A stretch of DNA of 64,000 nucleotides, taken from the NCBI GenBank assembly GCA_963817925.1, contig CAWFQN010000002.1, positions 744,001-808,000 of the forward strand, in the 5' to 3' direction. Made by a program: the position numbers and the translations under genes. The stretch comes from JABDBE01 sp963817925. GTDB taxonomy: Bacteria; Acidobacteriota; Terriglobia; Terriglobales; Acidobacteriaceae. Shown here piece by piece: positions 55,179-64,000 of the stretch (its first letter is position 1; each line of letters starts with the position of its first letter). The notes below the pieces were generated by a model. It was not told the DNA's origin. It saw nothing but the letters and a program-made list of their open reading frames with translations, and did not search any database.

Positions 55179-56897
55179 TCATTTCGGCATGCTTTCTCTG
55201 TCGCCTTCCGCCGGAAGAACTCGGAATCCGGGGGCTTTGTAGTCTGATTTGACGTATTGTTCCGGGATCGCAATAACGTTCCCGTCCCGCAACGAGGAAT
55301 AGTGGGGCGAACAGATTTCCACGCCCGCTTCATTAAATTTATCCTGGATGTTCTGATGCAAGTCCGAAAAGATGTTCAGCATCTCCCGGGGAACATCGGT
55401 GTAAGCATTCAGTTCGTAAGCGACATAAAAATCATCTAACCTTGTCTGCAGGATGAAAGGCGCAGGCTGTTGCAGCACATGCTTGGTAGCGAGCGCTGCG
55501 CTGATCAGCAGTTGATGCACGGTTCGCCACGGAGCGTCGTACCCGATCGTCGCCGTAGTATGAAAGATCACTCCATCTTTCTTTGCCTCGACGCTGTAGT
55601 TTTTCACTGAACCGCTCATGACCGTCGCGTTCGGAATCGTAATAATCTCTGCTTTCGGCGTAAGAATCCGGGTCACCAACAGATTCTTCTCAGTCACCTC
55701 TCCGGTAGTCTCGCCGATCTGGATCCAATCGCCGACCAGGTACGAACGCATGTAAGTCAGGATGACCCCCGCGATCGCGTTGGCTACCGCCGAGGAGGAA
55801 CCCAAAGACAGCAGCACCCCGAGAAATATGGAAATTCCCTGGAATGCTGGGCTCTTGGCCCCTGGCAGATAGGGGAATGCGACAATGACGGCCAGACAGA
55901 GCACCAGAAGCCGTATCAGCTTTTCGGTGGGCTCAGCCCAATCGGGATAGAATCCACGGATCTTCAGGTTTCCCTTGCGTATCTCGCCGAAAACCAACCG
56001 GAGTAGGCGAATCAGGTAGGTCGTGCACAAAGCGATTACCACTACCACCAGCAAGTCCGGCAGGTAATTCAGTGCAGACTGGCCTAAGGATTCTAGTTGC
56101 GAAAGAACCCAACTCGACACCGTGTGTGATATTTCACGTGTGGAAGAAAAGAAGCCCAGAGTGATCGTCAAGTAAGTTTCGACAAACGCAAGGATCAACA
56201 GCCATCGCAGAATTGCGCCCACACCCAGAGAAATAGGACCCAGGTAAGCGACGGAAATATGCCAGGCCGACTTTGGTTCAAGACGCGCACTGGCTTGAAT
56301 CTGTTTCTCAATGCGGTCCCGTAAGGCAAAACGGATTCTGCGGACAAGCCAGCAAAGGGGTATCAGCACGAGGGTGGCAAGCAAGGTTTTGACGACGCCG
56401 CCAAATATAATTCGCCAGCTGTGTTCCTCGTGATAGTTCCGGATGGCCTGGCGAATGTTCTCCGCGTATTCCGATGTAAGCTGCGGCCGTGGCTTGCCCG
56501 CCATCTTCGCATCGACGTCGGTAACCGCCAGAAGCAATTGCTTGTCGCTGAAAATCTCGGTCCACGTACTGCGGCTTTCAACCCGTACTGATTCTGGCGT
56601 GGAGCTACTCTCTTTGGCCACGGCCAGGATGCGTTTTTCGATGCCGCTGGCGCGGTCTTCCGGTGTCAAGCCTCCCAATGTCTCGTAAACTGTCAAAATC
56701 GGGCGGCCTTCGATTACGACTTGGCCAGGTGAATTGATGTCTTCCTGCGGAGAACCCTGGCTGCCGCTGGCGGGTTGTGTTTGTGTGGGTGCAGGTGTGA
56801 CCCGGTTTTGCTGTGCCAATGCGGGTAAGGAACAGGCAGAGTGCAGAACAAGCCAAAGCGCAATGCCGAAGGAAACGCCATTCGCTCTTTTTTTCAT
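55179..56897 (-). CDS. MscS-family mechanosensitive ion channel
   Basis: This is a 572-residue protein with a signal peptide (IALWLVLHSACSLPALAQQ), a periplasmic domain of about 130 residues and five hydrophobic segments. The MscS core follows: SSSAVANAIAGVILTYMRSYLVGDWIQIGE lines the pore and upper vestibule, and ITIPNATVMSGSVKNYS is the beta-domain motif. The C-terminal alpha/beta domain is complete. It releases solutes on hypo-osmotic shock. It lies 43 bases before the SulP gene and could be co-transcribed. Confidence 0.92.
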   Translation of the reverse strand: MKKRANGVSFGIALWLVLHSACSLPALAQQNRVTPAPTQTQPASGSQGSPQEDINSPGQVVIEGRPILTVYETLGGLTPEDRASGIEKRILAVAKESSSTPESVRVESRSTWTEIFSDKQLLLAVTDVDAKMAGKPRPQLTSEYAENIRQAIRNYHEEHSWRIIFGGVVKTLLATLVLIPLCWLVRRIRFALRDRIEKQIQASARLEPKSAWHISVAYLGPISLGVGAILRWLLILAFVETYLTITLGFFSSTREISHTVSSWVLSQLESLGQSALNYLPDLLVVVVIALCTTYLIRLLRLVFGEIRKGNLKIRGFYPDWAEPTEKLIRLLVLCLAVIVAFPYLPGAKSPAFQGISIFLGVLLSLGSSSAVANAIAGVILTYMRSYLVGDWIQIGETTGEVTEKNLLVTRILTPKAEIITIPNATVMSGSVKNYSVEAKKDGVIFHTTATIGYDAPWRTVHQLLISAALATKHVLQQPAPFILQTRLDDFYVAYELNAYTDVPREMLNIFSDLHQNIQDKFNEAGVEICSPHYSSLRDGNVIAIPEQYVKSDYKAPGFRVLPAEGDRESMPK

Positions 56898-57002
56898 AAA
56901 CGAAGCTACCAGATGACGGGCGCTTTCGCTGTCGTCAATTCCTCAGGGTCAGGACACCCCGTTGCATCATGCGTCCCTCCCCTCGGATGGGCCCTGAGTC
57001 TC

Positions 57003-57030
57003 GTCGCGCTTTCGGTGTTCAAAGCGCGAC
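57003..57030. repeat. 10-base perfect inverted repeat
   Basis: GTCGCGCTTT (57003-57012) and AAAGCGCGAC (57021-57030) flank an eight-base loop. It lies upstream of the MscS gene and downstream of the broken outer-membrane gene; it may be a transcription end for the latter, although no T-run follows. Confidence 0.6.
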
Positions 57031-57151
57031 ACATCTCTCTTCGCGAGGATGCTACGTCTTGTCTCGCATGCTTTCAACTATGGAAATCGCTAGGCCGGCA
57101 ATCTAGAGCTGGTGAGCGGCCAAGATTGGGTGGTTTCGCAAGCGTAGCCCG

Positions 57152-57455
57152 TCAGAATAGCGTCACAATTGTGAACGAGATGATCGGCTGGAGAGTGAAG
57201 GTGTATAGAAAACCGCTGTCTACCGCAGCGCCGAAATCGAAATCGTTAGAAAACTGAATCTGAGTCAAGGCGGCGAGGGGATTCCGCACTTCTTCCGCCA
57301 GATGTTCCTCGGTTTGATGCGGACTCACCGGTGCGCTGGGGGGGAGATTGCGTCGTGTTCTGACGAATCGACGCTTGCCCATTTGCAGGGCCAGCGAGTG
57401 CCAGGCAGGCGGCGGCGACAAGCATCGCGCAGAAGCGCTGAACGGCTGACCTCAT
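57152..57455 (-). pseudogene. broken outer-membrane-protein gene
   Basis: ATG 57455 overlaps the stop of the channel gene (ATGA) and encodes a signal peptide (FCAMLVAAACLALAGPANGQ). At a run of seven G on the plus strand (57338-57344) the sense moves to another frame, which reads HLAEEVRNPLAALTQIQFSN and DFDFGAAVDSGFLYTFTLQP before stopping at 57152. This text matches the start of a family of outer-membrane transporter-like beta-barrels of about 300 residues, so most of the barrel is missing. Confidence 0.65.
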
Positions 57456-58612
57456 GGGACCGTGCCGCCGAACCACTTCTCATAGATTTGCCGATATGTG
57501 CCGTCCTCACGAAGAGCGACCAACGCACGGTCAATCTTCCTGCGCAGGGGGCTGTCCAACTGCACTAAGATGGCGACCGGCCTACGGTCAAATTCGGGAC
57601 CGACCACCTTCACCCGTCCCTTTCCGTCATGGGCCGCATAATAAAGGAGCACCGGTGCGGGGGAGACCACGGCATCCACCTTCCCGTCCAGAAGGGCCTT
57701 AAACAGTTGATCAGGAGTCGGGAACTCCTGCACCTGTGCATGCTGCTCCCGAAGATAATCAACTGCAGGTGAGGACGCTAACGTGGCGATCTGTTTACCC
57801 GGCAAATCACCCGGACCCTCGATCGCCCCGCGAATCTGCTCGACTGTCAAGGTCGTGGTTAGCTGGGCGGTATAGGACGCAATGAAAACCACACTGGCGA
57901 ACAGCCAGAAAATTGCCATAGAGCGCGCGAGCCATTGACGAGGCATTTCCTGCGCCTGACACGCCAGACTCGATAGCCCCCAAAAAAATGCCTCAAAGAT
58001 GCCTGGGAAATAGTTCCGGTTCGAAATGATGCCGTCTTGCTGCCGCCGGTCGAGCCACCAGAAAAGATGAGCCGGGATGAGGACTAGCAACAGGGCTACT
58101 CCAACCCATTCAATCGTCGTTCGCGAAAACAGCAGGCGGAGCATGTCCAATACGGGACTTATGCGGCTTGGGGCGCGCTCCGTTGCGCCGGTCTCTCGCA
58201 CCATAATTTGCAGGCCTGTCTCAAATGTTGGATACGAAAAATCGAAATCCGCATCACGTGCCGACGTTATGAACATCGCGGGGCTGAGGTCGGCGCCTTT
58301 GGATCGCAGCACCTCCTCCACCGCTCTTACGTCAGGCATGACCTGATAGCTCGTCTTTACCTTCAACCGCGTGGCAATCGCATTCCAAAGATCGATGCTG
58401 AATCCGGTCAGCGACCCGTTTTGTTCCACAACCATCGGCGGAGCAACCAGAACGGCTACCCGGAGCTCCGGGACCTCGCCTTGAGCGAACTTCTGGCCTT
58501 GTTTCTCGATCTGAGGCTGTTGCCGCTGGGCAGGCGCTTGGGCGAATAGGGGAATCAGTGAAGCGAGAATGACGAACAACGCCGAAGCGATCGCGCTAAT
58601 GGTCAATTTCAT
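57452..58612 (-). CDS. prokaryotic ionotropic glutamate receptor homologue
   Basis: This is a 386-residue protein with a signal peptide (residues 1-24), a ligand-binding lobe S1 (about 48-150, PELRVAVLVAPPMV and LTGFSIDLWNAIA), a membrane helix (about 167-187), a pore loop (about 205-220, FFWGLSSLACQAQ) and a second helix containing SYTAQLTT (246-253), which corresponds to the SYTANL motif gating animal glutamate receptors. Lobe S2 completes the binding domain (about 265-380). The pore loop lacks the TVGYG potassium filter of GluR0. The ligand is unknown. The next gene is coupled by ATGA. Confidence 0.9.
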   Translation of the reverse strand: MKLTISAIASALFVILASLIPLFAQAPAQRQQPQIEKQGQKFAQGEVPELRVAVLVAPPMVVEQNGSLTGFSIDLWNAIATRLKVKTSYQVMPDVRAVEEVLRSKGADLSPAMFITSARDADFDFSYPTFETGLQIMVRETGATERAPSRISPVLDMLRLLFSRTTIEWVGVALLLVLIPAHLFWWLDRRQQDGIISNRNYFPGIFEAFFWGLSSLACQAQEMPRQWLARSMAIFWLFASVVFIASYTAQLTTTLTVEQIRGAIEGPGDLPGKQIATLASSPAVDYLREQHAQVQEFPTPDQLFKALLDGKVDAVVSPAPVLLYYAAHDGKGRVKVVGPEFDRRPVAILVQLDSPLRRKIDRALVALREDGTYRQIYEKWFGGTVP

Positions 58613-58864
58613 GCGTGCAATTGTACTAGCGCGCCCAACAATGACACGTCGTAGTTCTTACAGTATCTACTCTCTAACTCTACTCAACTTAACTTAACTC
58701 TATTCGGAACTCTATGCATCGATCTCATAATTCTGTTCTGATTTCACTGGATTGCCTACTAGATATTTTGCAGCTCACTGGGTGACCATCAGTGAGTTAT
58801 GAGATGTGGTTTCCGATCGGATACGTGGTACTACTTCCGGGACCAAGCGATTCGCCCGATGACT

Positions 58865-61800
58865 TCATTGCAGCCTCGCGTACTCCGCCTTGGCTTCTCT
58901 TAGGATTGGGATATCGGGGTCGGCATCTTTCCAGATCGCGAAGAAGTCTTGATATGCGCCACGCGCTCTGATCGTGTCTTTCTGCAGCGTGTAAGCGCGG
59001 GCGAGGCCGAGGCGGGCCAGGACACCCAGCGGATAACTGTTCACGACGCTGCTGTGATCCACATATTTCTGGAACTCGGCACCTGCCGCGCTGCCCTGCC
59101 GCAATAGCAAATACGCCTGACCCCGCAGGTAGACAGGGTAAAGCGAGCTCCCAAATCCGGTAGGGGCCGGATCGCCTAGTTCGTAGCGAGCTGCAGTCTC
59201 GAGAATCTGGATGGCCTTCCCGGGGTTCTTGCGGTTGATCTCAACCGCAGAGCGGATGGTCGGGAGCCAGTAGCCGTTGATCATTGTGTTGAGTGGGTTT
59301 TCCTTTTGCAACTCGTCGGCCATCTCTTGCGCACGGTCTGAATCACCGGCCCTGGCTAGTGCTAGCGCCACCAGCACGCGGATGTCCGTAGTCGACGACC
59401 TGGCGAGTGCTGAAACTGCCTCGCTGCGAACCTGTGCACCATTTCCGAATTCCACCTCCCGAAGGGCTGCGTTCATTTGGTTCTTGGCGGCACCTTCCGC
59501 ATCGTCAGCATGCTCGGCGGAATCGACCGCGCGTCGCGAGAATTCCCGCGCCTTTACGAGATGTCCGGAAAAGGCCTCGACCTCGGCTTGATGGGCGAGA
59601 AGAGCATCCTCCATGCCGGGCTTGCCAGCTGCCCAACTCAACTGGCGATCCATCTCTGCGGCGTCACCCTCCATGAATGCAACCGCAAATCGGCACTCGT
59701 GCAGGTACCCGGTTTCCGCTCTGCGCGCAAGCGTCTGCTGGTAGGTGAGCTTGGCTTCCTCGAGGCGATTCGTGAGGCAATAAAAACCCACGAGATTGCT
59801 GCGGGATATGGTACTTTCCTCCGGGTTCAGGCGGATACTCTCTGAGGTTTCCGTAAGCGCTTTCCCGTATTGTCCTTCGTATTGGTAGTTCAACCCCAGA
59901 TTATTGTGGGGTACGTCATCCCTGGGATATGCCTGCGTCCACAGTTCGTAGGTCTGGTTGGCCTTGTCCAGTTCCCCCGTTACCCAAGTAAAGTAGTAAG
60001 CGGAGATAGTCAGCCTCTCTCGCTCGCTCACGCGCTCGCGTAAGCCGTATGCGGTTTGGAAGTTTTCGCTGGCCAAGCCGAACTGAGCTAAGTTCAAATA
60101 AGAGATTCCCAAACGGGCGAAGGCCATGACAAAACTGGGATCGAGTTCAATGGCACGCTTGAAAAGCGGGATTGCGGCAGCATCGCCTTGCAAGGACCGG
60201 GTCTTGATTCCCAAAGAGTACGCCTTCAACGCCTCCAGCGAAGGCGTGGTGGCTTCCTTAATCGGGGTATCGTATTTCGCAATCGTGCTGAGCGATTCGC
60301 CGACTTTCTTGCGCAAAGTCGTCGCCAGGTCGTCGAGGGCATCTAGCACGTCCTCTTTCTTCGTGACCCGCACCTGTTGACTCGCAATCGAATCTCCGGT
60401 CTGGCAATTCTCTGCGTTGATGCCGAGTAAATACTTGCTGCCAAGACTTGCAATCGAACCTGTCACCGCGAGTTTGCTTTCCGTCCGTTGGCAGACTTCT
60501 TGTGCCACTTCCGGTGTCAAGCGCTCTTCGAGAGAGTGCCCCATAAGCTTGAGCGTATTGCGCACTCTCCGATCAGAGAGAACGCTGAGGAATGGCGATT
60601 GTTGGAAGTCGGTGGCCAGAGCCTGCTTGAGCGTGTCATCGAAGACTGCGTCGCCAGTGGAATTCGAAAAGTCGGCCAGCACGATGGTGTCTTTGTCGGT
60701 GAGACGAGCCGCGGTCGAGCGCGAATGAAAGTAGGCCACAGCCGCGATTACAACAGCGACCAGAATCAAGGCGATCGGAAGAAGAACCCAGAGCTTCCTG
60801 CCAGCAACCTGAATGTCGACCACTTTCGCGGCGCTGGGAGGCAGATGTGTGCCAATCACAGGCGAGGAACCGGATGATGGCGGCGGGTGTTGGGCCTGAG
60901 ACCCCGTCTCCTGCGCCACCGCCCCCGTTCCCGAACTTGTGGGGGCAACCTGCCCAGTCTCTGCGTGCCGTTTCAGGCGCAACAACTCGGAACGCATTTC
61001 CGCCGCGCTCTGATAACGCAGCTCCCGGTCTTTCTCCAGCGCCCGGTTGATGACCCTTTCTAGTTCGGCTGGGAGATCAGGATTCAAGCGCACCGGAGCG
61101 ACCGGAGCACGATTCAAAATGGCATCAAAGATAATCGCAGTACTGTCTCCGTGAAAGGGCAGCGTGCCAGTCGCCATCTCATACAGCACGGCGCCAAACG
61201 AGAACAGGTCGGTGCGGGCATCCAACTCCTTCGCCCGCGCCTGTTCCGGCGACATGTACGCGATGGTTCCCATTGCCGTCCCCGGGCTGGTCAGGTTTTC
61301 CCTGTTGATATCGGAGGCCGTTTGCGTTGCCTGCGCGGCAATCTGGGAACCACCACTGCGCGGAAGACTGACCTTGGCCAGACCGAAGTCAAGAATCTTC
61401 GCGTGTCCTCGCTTGGTTACAAAAATGTTGGCGGGCTTGATGTCGCGGTGGACGATTCCTTCGGAGTGCGCGGCATCCAATGCGTCGGCAATCTCAATTG
61501 CCAAACCGAGCAAGGCCTCCATTTCGATTGGCTTTTCGCCGATGCGCTGCTTCAGCGTCATGCCGTCCAGAAACTCCATGACGATGAACCATTGGCGGTC
61601 ATGCTGCGCGATCTCATGAATCGTACAGATGTTGGGATGATTCAGGGTCGAAGTGGCACGGGCCTCGCGGCGGAAACGTTCCAGGGTTTGCGGGTCTCTC
61701 GAAACGTCCTCAGGCAGAAATTTCAGGGCGACAAAGCGACCGAGCAGGGTGTCCTCAGCCTTATAGACGACGCCCATGCCACCGCTACCCAGCTTCTCGA

Positions 61801-61945
61801 GAACGCGATAGTGGGAAACTTTAATGCCAACCAGTTTTGCGCCCCCAGAGGTTACACCTGGTTCGTTGGCCATCAGTTTGCCCATCATGTCCAGCGCGGG
61901 TGAATCGACGATATGCTCGACTTTTTTCTCGTTTGTCAGCAGCAA
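58865..61945 (-). CDS. Ser/Thr protein kinase with C-terminal TPR domain
   Basis: This is a 1026-residue membrane kinase. It has the glycine loop LGSGGMGVVYKAE (about 52-64), Lys75 in VALKF, Asp168 in HRDIKPANI, DFG (186-188) and SPEQA. A Pro/Ser-rich linker and one membrane helix (about 384-406) lead to TPR-like repeats outside (for example RAIELDPSFVMAFARLGISYLNL). The frame is open upstream to about 62056 and there encodes RRAEFLERICADEEELRREI, the N-terminal block usual for this family, so TTG 61945 is probably not the true start. See the separate finding. Confidence 0.9.
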   Translation of the reverse strand: MLLTNEKKVEHIVDSPALDMMGKLMANEPGVTSGGAKLVGIKVSHYRVLEKLGSGGMGVVYKAEDTLLGRFVALKFLPEDVSRDPQTLERFRREARATSTLNHPNICTIHEIAQHDRQWFIVMEFLDGMTLKQRIGEKPIEMEALLGLAIEIADALDAAHSEGIVHRDIKPANIFVTKRGHAKILDFGLAKVSLPRSGGSQIAAQATQTASDINRENLTSPGTAMGTIAYMSPEQARAKELDARTDLFSFGAVLYEMATGTLPFHGDSTAIIFDAILNRAPVAPVRLNPDLPAELERVINRALEKDRELRYQSAAEMRSELLRLKRHAETGQVAPTSSGTGAVAQETGSQAQHPPPSSGSSPVIGTHLPPSAAKVVDIQVAGRKLWVLLPIALILVAVVIAAVAYFHSRSTAARLTDKDTIVLADFSNSTGDAVFDDTLKQALATDFQQSPFLSVLSDRRVRNTLKLMGHSLEERLTPEVAQEVCQRTESKLAVTGSIASLGSKYLLGINAENCQTGDSIASQQVRVTKKEDVLDALDDLATTLRKKVGESLSTIAKYDTPIKEATTPSLEALKAYSLGIKTRSLQGDAAAIPLFKRAIELDPSFVMAFARLGISYLNLAQFGLASENFQTAYGLRERVSERERLTISAYYFTWVTGELDKANQTYELWTQAYPRDDVPHNNLGLNYQYEGQYGKALTETSESIRLNPEESTISRSNLVGFYCLTNRLEEAKLTYQQTLARRAETGYLHECRFAVAFMEGDAAEMDRQLSWAAGKPGMEDALLAHQAEVEAFSGHLVKAREFSRRAVDSAEHADDAEGAAKNQMNAALREVEFGNGAQVRSEAVSALARSSTTDIRVLVALALARAGDSDRAQEMADELQKENPLNTMINGYWLPTIRSAVEINRKNPGKAIQILETAARYELGDPAPTGFGSSLYPVYLRGQAYLLLRQGSAAGAEFQKYVDHSSVVNSYPLGVLARLGLARAYTLQKDTIRARGAYQDFFAIWKDADPDIPILREAKAEYARLQ

Positions 61946-62343
61946 CTCTATTTCGCGTCGAAGTTCTTCCTCGTCTGCGCAAATGCGTTCGAGGAATTCC
62001 GCGCGGCGGTTTTCATCGAGCTTAACTTCCGAGGCAAGTTTTTCGTGTGACGCCCATCACATTGAGATGTACGTTGTGTAACAGTACTTGTCCGGTGCGA
62101 GTCTCGTGCCACCCGGCGCGAGACAGGAGCAGGGTACGAGATGGGCGAAGCCGATTGAATCGTTGAGAGAAACACTAGTACTAATCGATGGGCCATCCCG
62201 CACTTCTGCTAGTTGCCACGGCCCCGTGGCGCGCTCTACTGTTCAAGCGATAAGCGTTAGCTCTCTACATCAGTCACCCATATCAGTCAACCATCATCCG
62301 AAACCATCCGGACGTAAATAGAACGATGAAAAGGAGATTAATC

Positions 62344-62859
62344 ATGTCAGTTCAAAACCCGAAAGAACTGTTCGTACAGTTGCTTAGCGGCCTCCGCCAG
62401 GGCACAGAGCGGAGTACAAAGTTCTATCAGGAACTCAGCCAGTTAGCTGAGGATCCGGACATCAAAGAGGCCCTGGAAGCACGGGCTTTCGTCTCACAGA
62501 AGGTCCTTGCCACCCAAGACCAGTGCTTCAAGCTCATCGGCGAACAACCGACAAAGGTCAACTCCCGCCTCCATGACATCTTTGTCGAAGATTTTCGCAA
62601 AGAACTCGCCGAAATCCAAAACCCCGCCGCAAAGCACCTGTTCATTATGGTAAAGGCCATCCACCTGACTCACCTTCGCATTGCAGAGTACGCAGCGTTG
62701 GTCGCGGCAGCGGATGTAACCGGCCACTATGGCGTCGGCGTGCTGCTTGAAAGCTGCCTAGCCGACAAACTCGCATTTGTGGAACGAACGCGGCGCATGA
62801 TTCGGAAGGTGGTCGAGGCAAAGGTCGCCAAGAAGATCGCCGAGAGAGTAGCTGCCTAG
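62344..62859 (+). CDS. DUF892 (YciF-like) ferritin-like protein
   Basis: This is a 171-residue all-helical protein with four main helices. NPKELFVQLLSGLRQGTERSTKFYQEL, IKEALEARAFVSQKVLATQDQCFKLIGEQP and HYGVGVLLESCLADKLAFVERTRRMI fit the DUF892/YciF family, a ferritin-like group induced by stress. Metal-ligand residues are only partly conserved. AAGGAG lies seven bases before ATG 62344, so the earlier in-frame ATG at 62326 is rejected. A hairpin terminator follows. Confidence 0.85.
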   Translation: MSVQNPKELFVQLLSGLRQGTERSTKFYQELSQLAEDPDIKEALEARAFVSQKVLATQDQCFKLIGEQPTKVNSRLHDIFVEDFRKELAEIQNPAAKHLFIMVKAIHLTHLRIAEYAALVAAADVTGHYGVGVLLESCLADKLAFVERTRRMIRKVVEAKVAKKIAERVAA

Positions 62860-62873
62860 GTGTGTAATTGATT

Positions 62874-62910
62874 CGCGCCGACCCGCCGAGCAGATCTGCG
62901 GATCGGCGCG
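62874..62910 (+). terminator. hairpin terminator after the DUF892 gene
   Basis: CGCGCCGA (62874-62881) pairs with TCGGCGCG (62903-62910), with an inner CCGC/GCGG stem. It starts 15 bases after the stop codon; TTGCCTCTCTCT follows, a pyrimidine-rich but not pure T tract. Confidence 0.7.
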
Positions 62911-63088
62911 TTGCCTCTCTCTGGGCTCAGTGATTGTTATAGCCGTCACTGACAATCGTCTTCTTAATCGTTCAAATCGGATCCGATATCTTAAGAAGAC
63001 TAGTCTTGACCGGTCCTCACCCAGTTCGCCGGTGTCTGGGGCATCGGCAAGAAGTGAATTGCCAGCTAACAAGGAGCTTTGAACAATA

Positions 63089-63673
63089 ATGAGAGCAACT
63101 GAGAGACTCGGTATCCTCATGTGGCCGGCACTGTTGCTCGCATTTCATGTCTCAGCATAGAGCATACAGCCGACGCTCGAACGCACCATGACCTTCATCG
63201 TAAAAACGTTGAATAGCCGTGGAACGGTTTCTTGGGATACTACTATTGCCGATATGGCGGGTGCCAAATACACGACCACCAATAGCCTGGCAGAGGTAAA
63301 TGCGGATCTGTCAACCTGTTCACTCGCTTGGACAAACATTAAAATAGAATCCCACGATAAGACCGTGGATACTTACTTAGTGCAGCTCTAAGATGTTTCC
63401 GGTATAGATGTTCAGTCTTATTCACGGATTATGGCATCGCAGAGTGAGTGGAAAAGCCGGGTTTCGCCCGAAACCTACATGGTCCGGATAAAAACGAGTA
63501 CAGCAATTCGCGGACAGCGCCAATCGTATCAAAAGGATAAGTTGAAGTCTAAAGCAAGCTTACCGAACGATCATGAGGCAAGGATTCGATTCGCGGATGA
63601 GCCGACCGCCACAAAAGTTGCGGACGCCGTTCGCCAGGCGGTTGGTCTTTGCCGTGCAACATCCGCGCCCTAG
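63089..63673 (+). pseudogene. secreted-protein gene interrupted by two in-frame stops
   Basis: From ATG 63089 (AAGGAG upstream) one frame reads a signal peptide MRATERLGILMWPALLLAFH VSA, then TAG (63158-63160), then SIQPTLERTMTFIVKTLNSR and about 50 more residues to TAA (63389-63391), then continues DVSGIDVQSYSRIMASQSEW to a final stop at 63671-63673. All segments share the frame without indels, so this is a single ~194-codon gene broken by point mutations. The family is not recognised. Confidence 0.6.
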
Positions 63674-63741
63674 TTCGGCGCGCTAACCCGGAAACTCTCA
63701 TTCGGATTGGCAGCAAACGGGAGCACTTCACTCGATGTACT

Positions 63742-64000
63742 CTACGCCTCCGCCGCTGGCCACAGTTTGTGCCATCCGGTGAACGCGAGATGGAAAAGCA
63801 GGTTCGTGGGCACCATCAGCGACAGATAGACAATCGGGATCATGTAGACGTTCGTACCCGGAAAGCAGTAGCGCGCCACATACAACACGACAATCACGCT
63901 GCGCATGCCGGTCGAGGTCGCCAACACCCGGCGTGACTCGGGGTCTGGTCCGCCGATCAGCCAGCCGATCAACATGGATAGAAGCAGCAACAAGAGCATC
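63742..64000 (-). CDS. bile acid:sodium symporter (SBF/BASS)-family protein, C-terminal part
   Basis: The last 86 or so residues of a membrane transporter run off the window end. GGPDPESRRVLATSTGMRSVIVVLYVARY matches the GGP...TGMRN signature of BASS-family Na+/solute symporters, followed by a final helix (IVYLSLMVPTNLLFHLAF). The N-terminal part lies beyond 64000. The substrate is unknown. Confidence 0.75.
   Translation of the reverse strand, partial: MLLLLLLSMLIGWLIGGPDPESRRVLATSTGMRSVIVVLYVARYCFPGTNVYMIPIVYLSLMVPTNLLFHLAFTGWHKLWPAAEA

Noticed and set aside
1..64000. CRISPR array, rRNA operon or complete insertion sequence
   Set aside because: No regular direct-repeat array, rRNA-like stretch or transposase was seen on reading the window; only short palindromes, one repeat pair and an integrase remnant are present.

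Overview
The window looks like chromosomal DNA of an acidobacterium (Acidobacteriota, Terriglobia-like). This is inferred from gene content, not from a marker gene: a nuo operon running straight into atp genes, secreted HAF-repeat and beta-propeller proteins, a Ser/Thr kinase fused to TPRs with the N-terminal block typical of acidobacterial kinases, an ECF sigma/zinc-finger anti-sigma/CHAT cluster, and degenerate intergenic palindromes and short repeats. There is no rRNA and no CRISPR array. Two tRNAs are present, Gln(CTG) and Leu(GAG).

Layout. 1-11,632 (minus): one long respiratory unit, nuoA-(PH-like gene)-nuoC-D-H-J-K-L-M-N-atpZ-atpI-atpB, with most genes touching or overlapping. It encodes the proton-pumping membrane arm plus NuoC/D but not nuoB, E, F, G or I, and continues into the F0 genes of ATP synthase. 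11.7-20.4 kb: a membrane protein, a frameshifted lysS, a PLP decarboxylase, a family-2 glycosyltransferase, a secreted HAF-repeat protein, a decayed gene, and sugar-nucleotide genes galE and rfbD. 20.4-23.5 kb: a repeat-bearing spacer, tRNA-Gln, an isochorismatase-like hydrolase, an RG-rich P-loop kinase and a PPOX-fold protein. 23.6-27.4 kb: the glycolytic set gapA-pgk-[macro domain]-tpiA. 27.5-29.6 kb: a secreted protein and a LysR regulator. 29.6-38.8 kb (minus): a nitrogen-assimilation cluster amt-glnB-glnD-gltB followed by lysR. 39.1-44 kb: a LytS/LytTR two-component pair, a secreted protein, a DUF418 membrane protein and TrmO.

44.0-48.7 kb (minus): ECF sigma factor, membrane zinc-finger anti-sigma factor, a 290-residue protein of unknown family, and a TPR-CHAT (caspase-like) lipoprotein. 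I consider this the best candidate for an undescribed system. 49-52 kb is a decay zone: a sigma-70 region-4 protein, a histidine-kinase tail abutting a YncE-like propeller tail, a metallophosphoesterase with two compensating frameshifts, tRNA-Leu and a truncated tyrosine recombinase.

52.2-64 kb: a CYTH pair, a SulP transporter, an MscS channel, a prokaryotic ionotropic-glutamate-receptor homologue followed by a broken outer-membrane-protein gene, the TPR kinase, a DUF892 ferritin-like protein, a secreted-protein gene interrupted by two in-frame stops, and the end of a bile-acid/sodium-symporter family gene.

Several otherwise well-conserved genes carry single-base shifts (lysS, the phosphoesterase, the outer-membrane gene, possibly the kinase 5' end). 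Part of this may be assembly indels and should be checked before calling biological decay.
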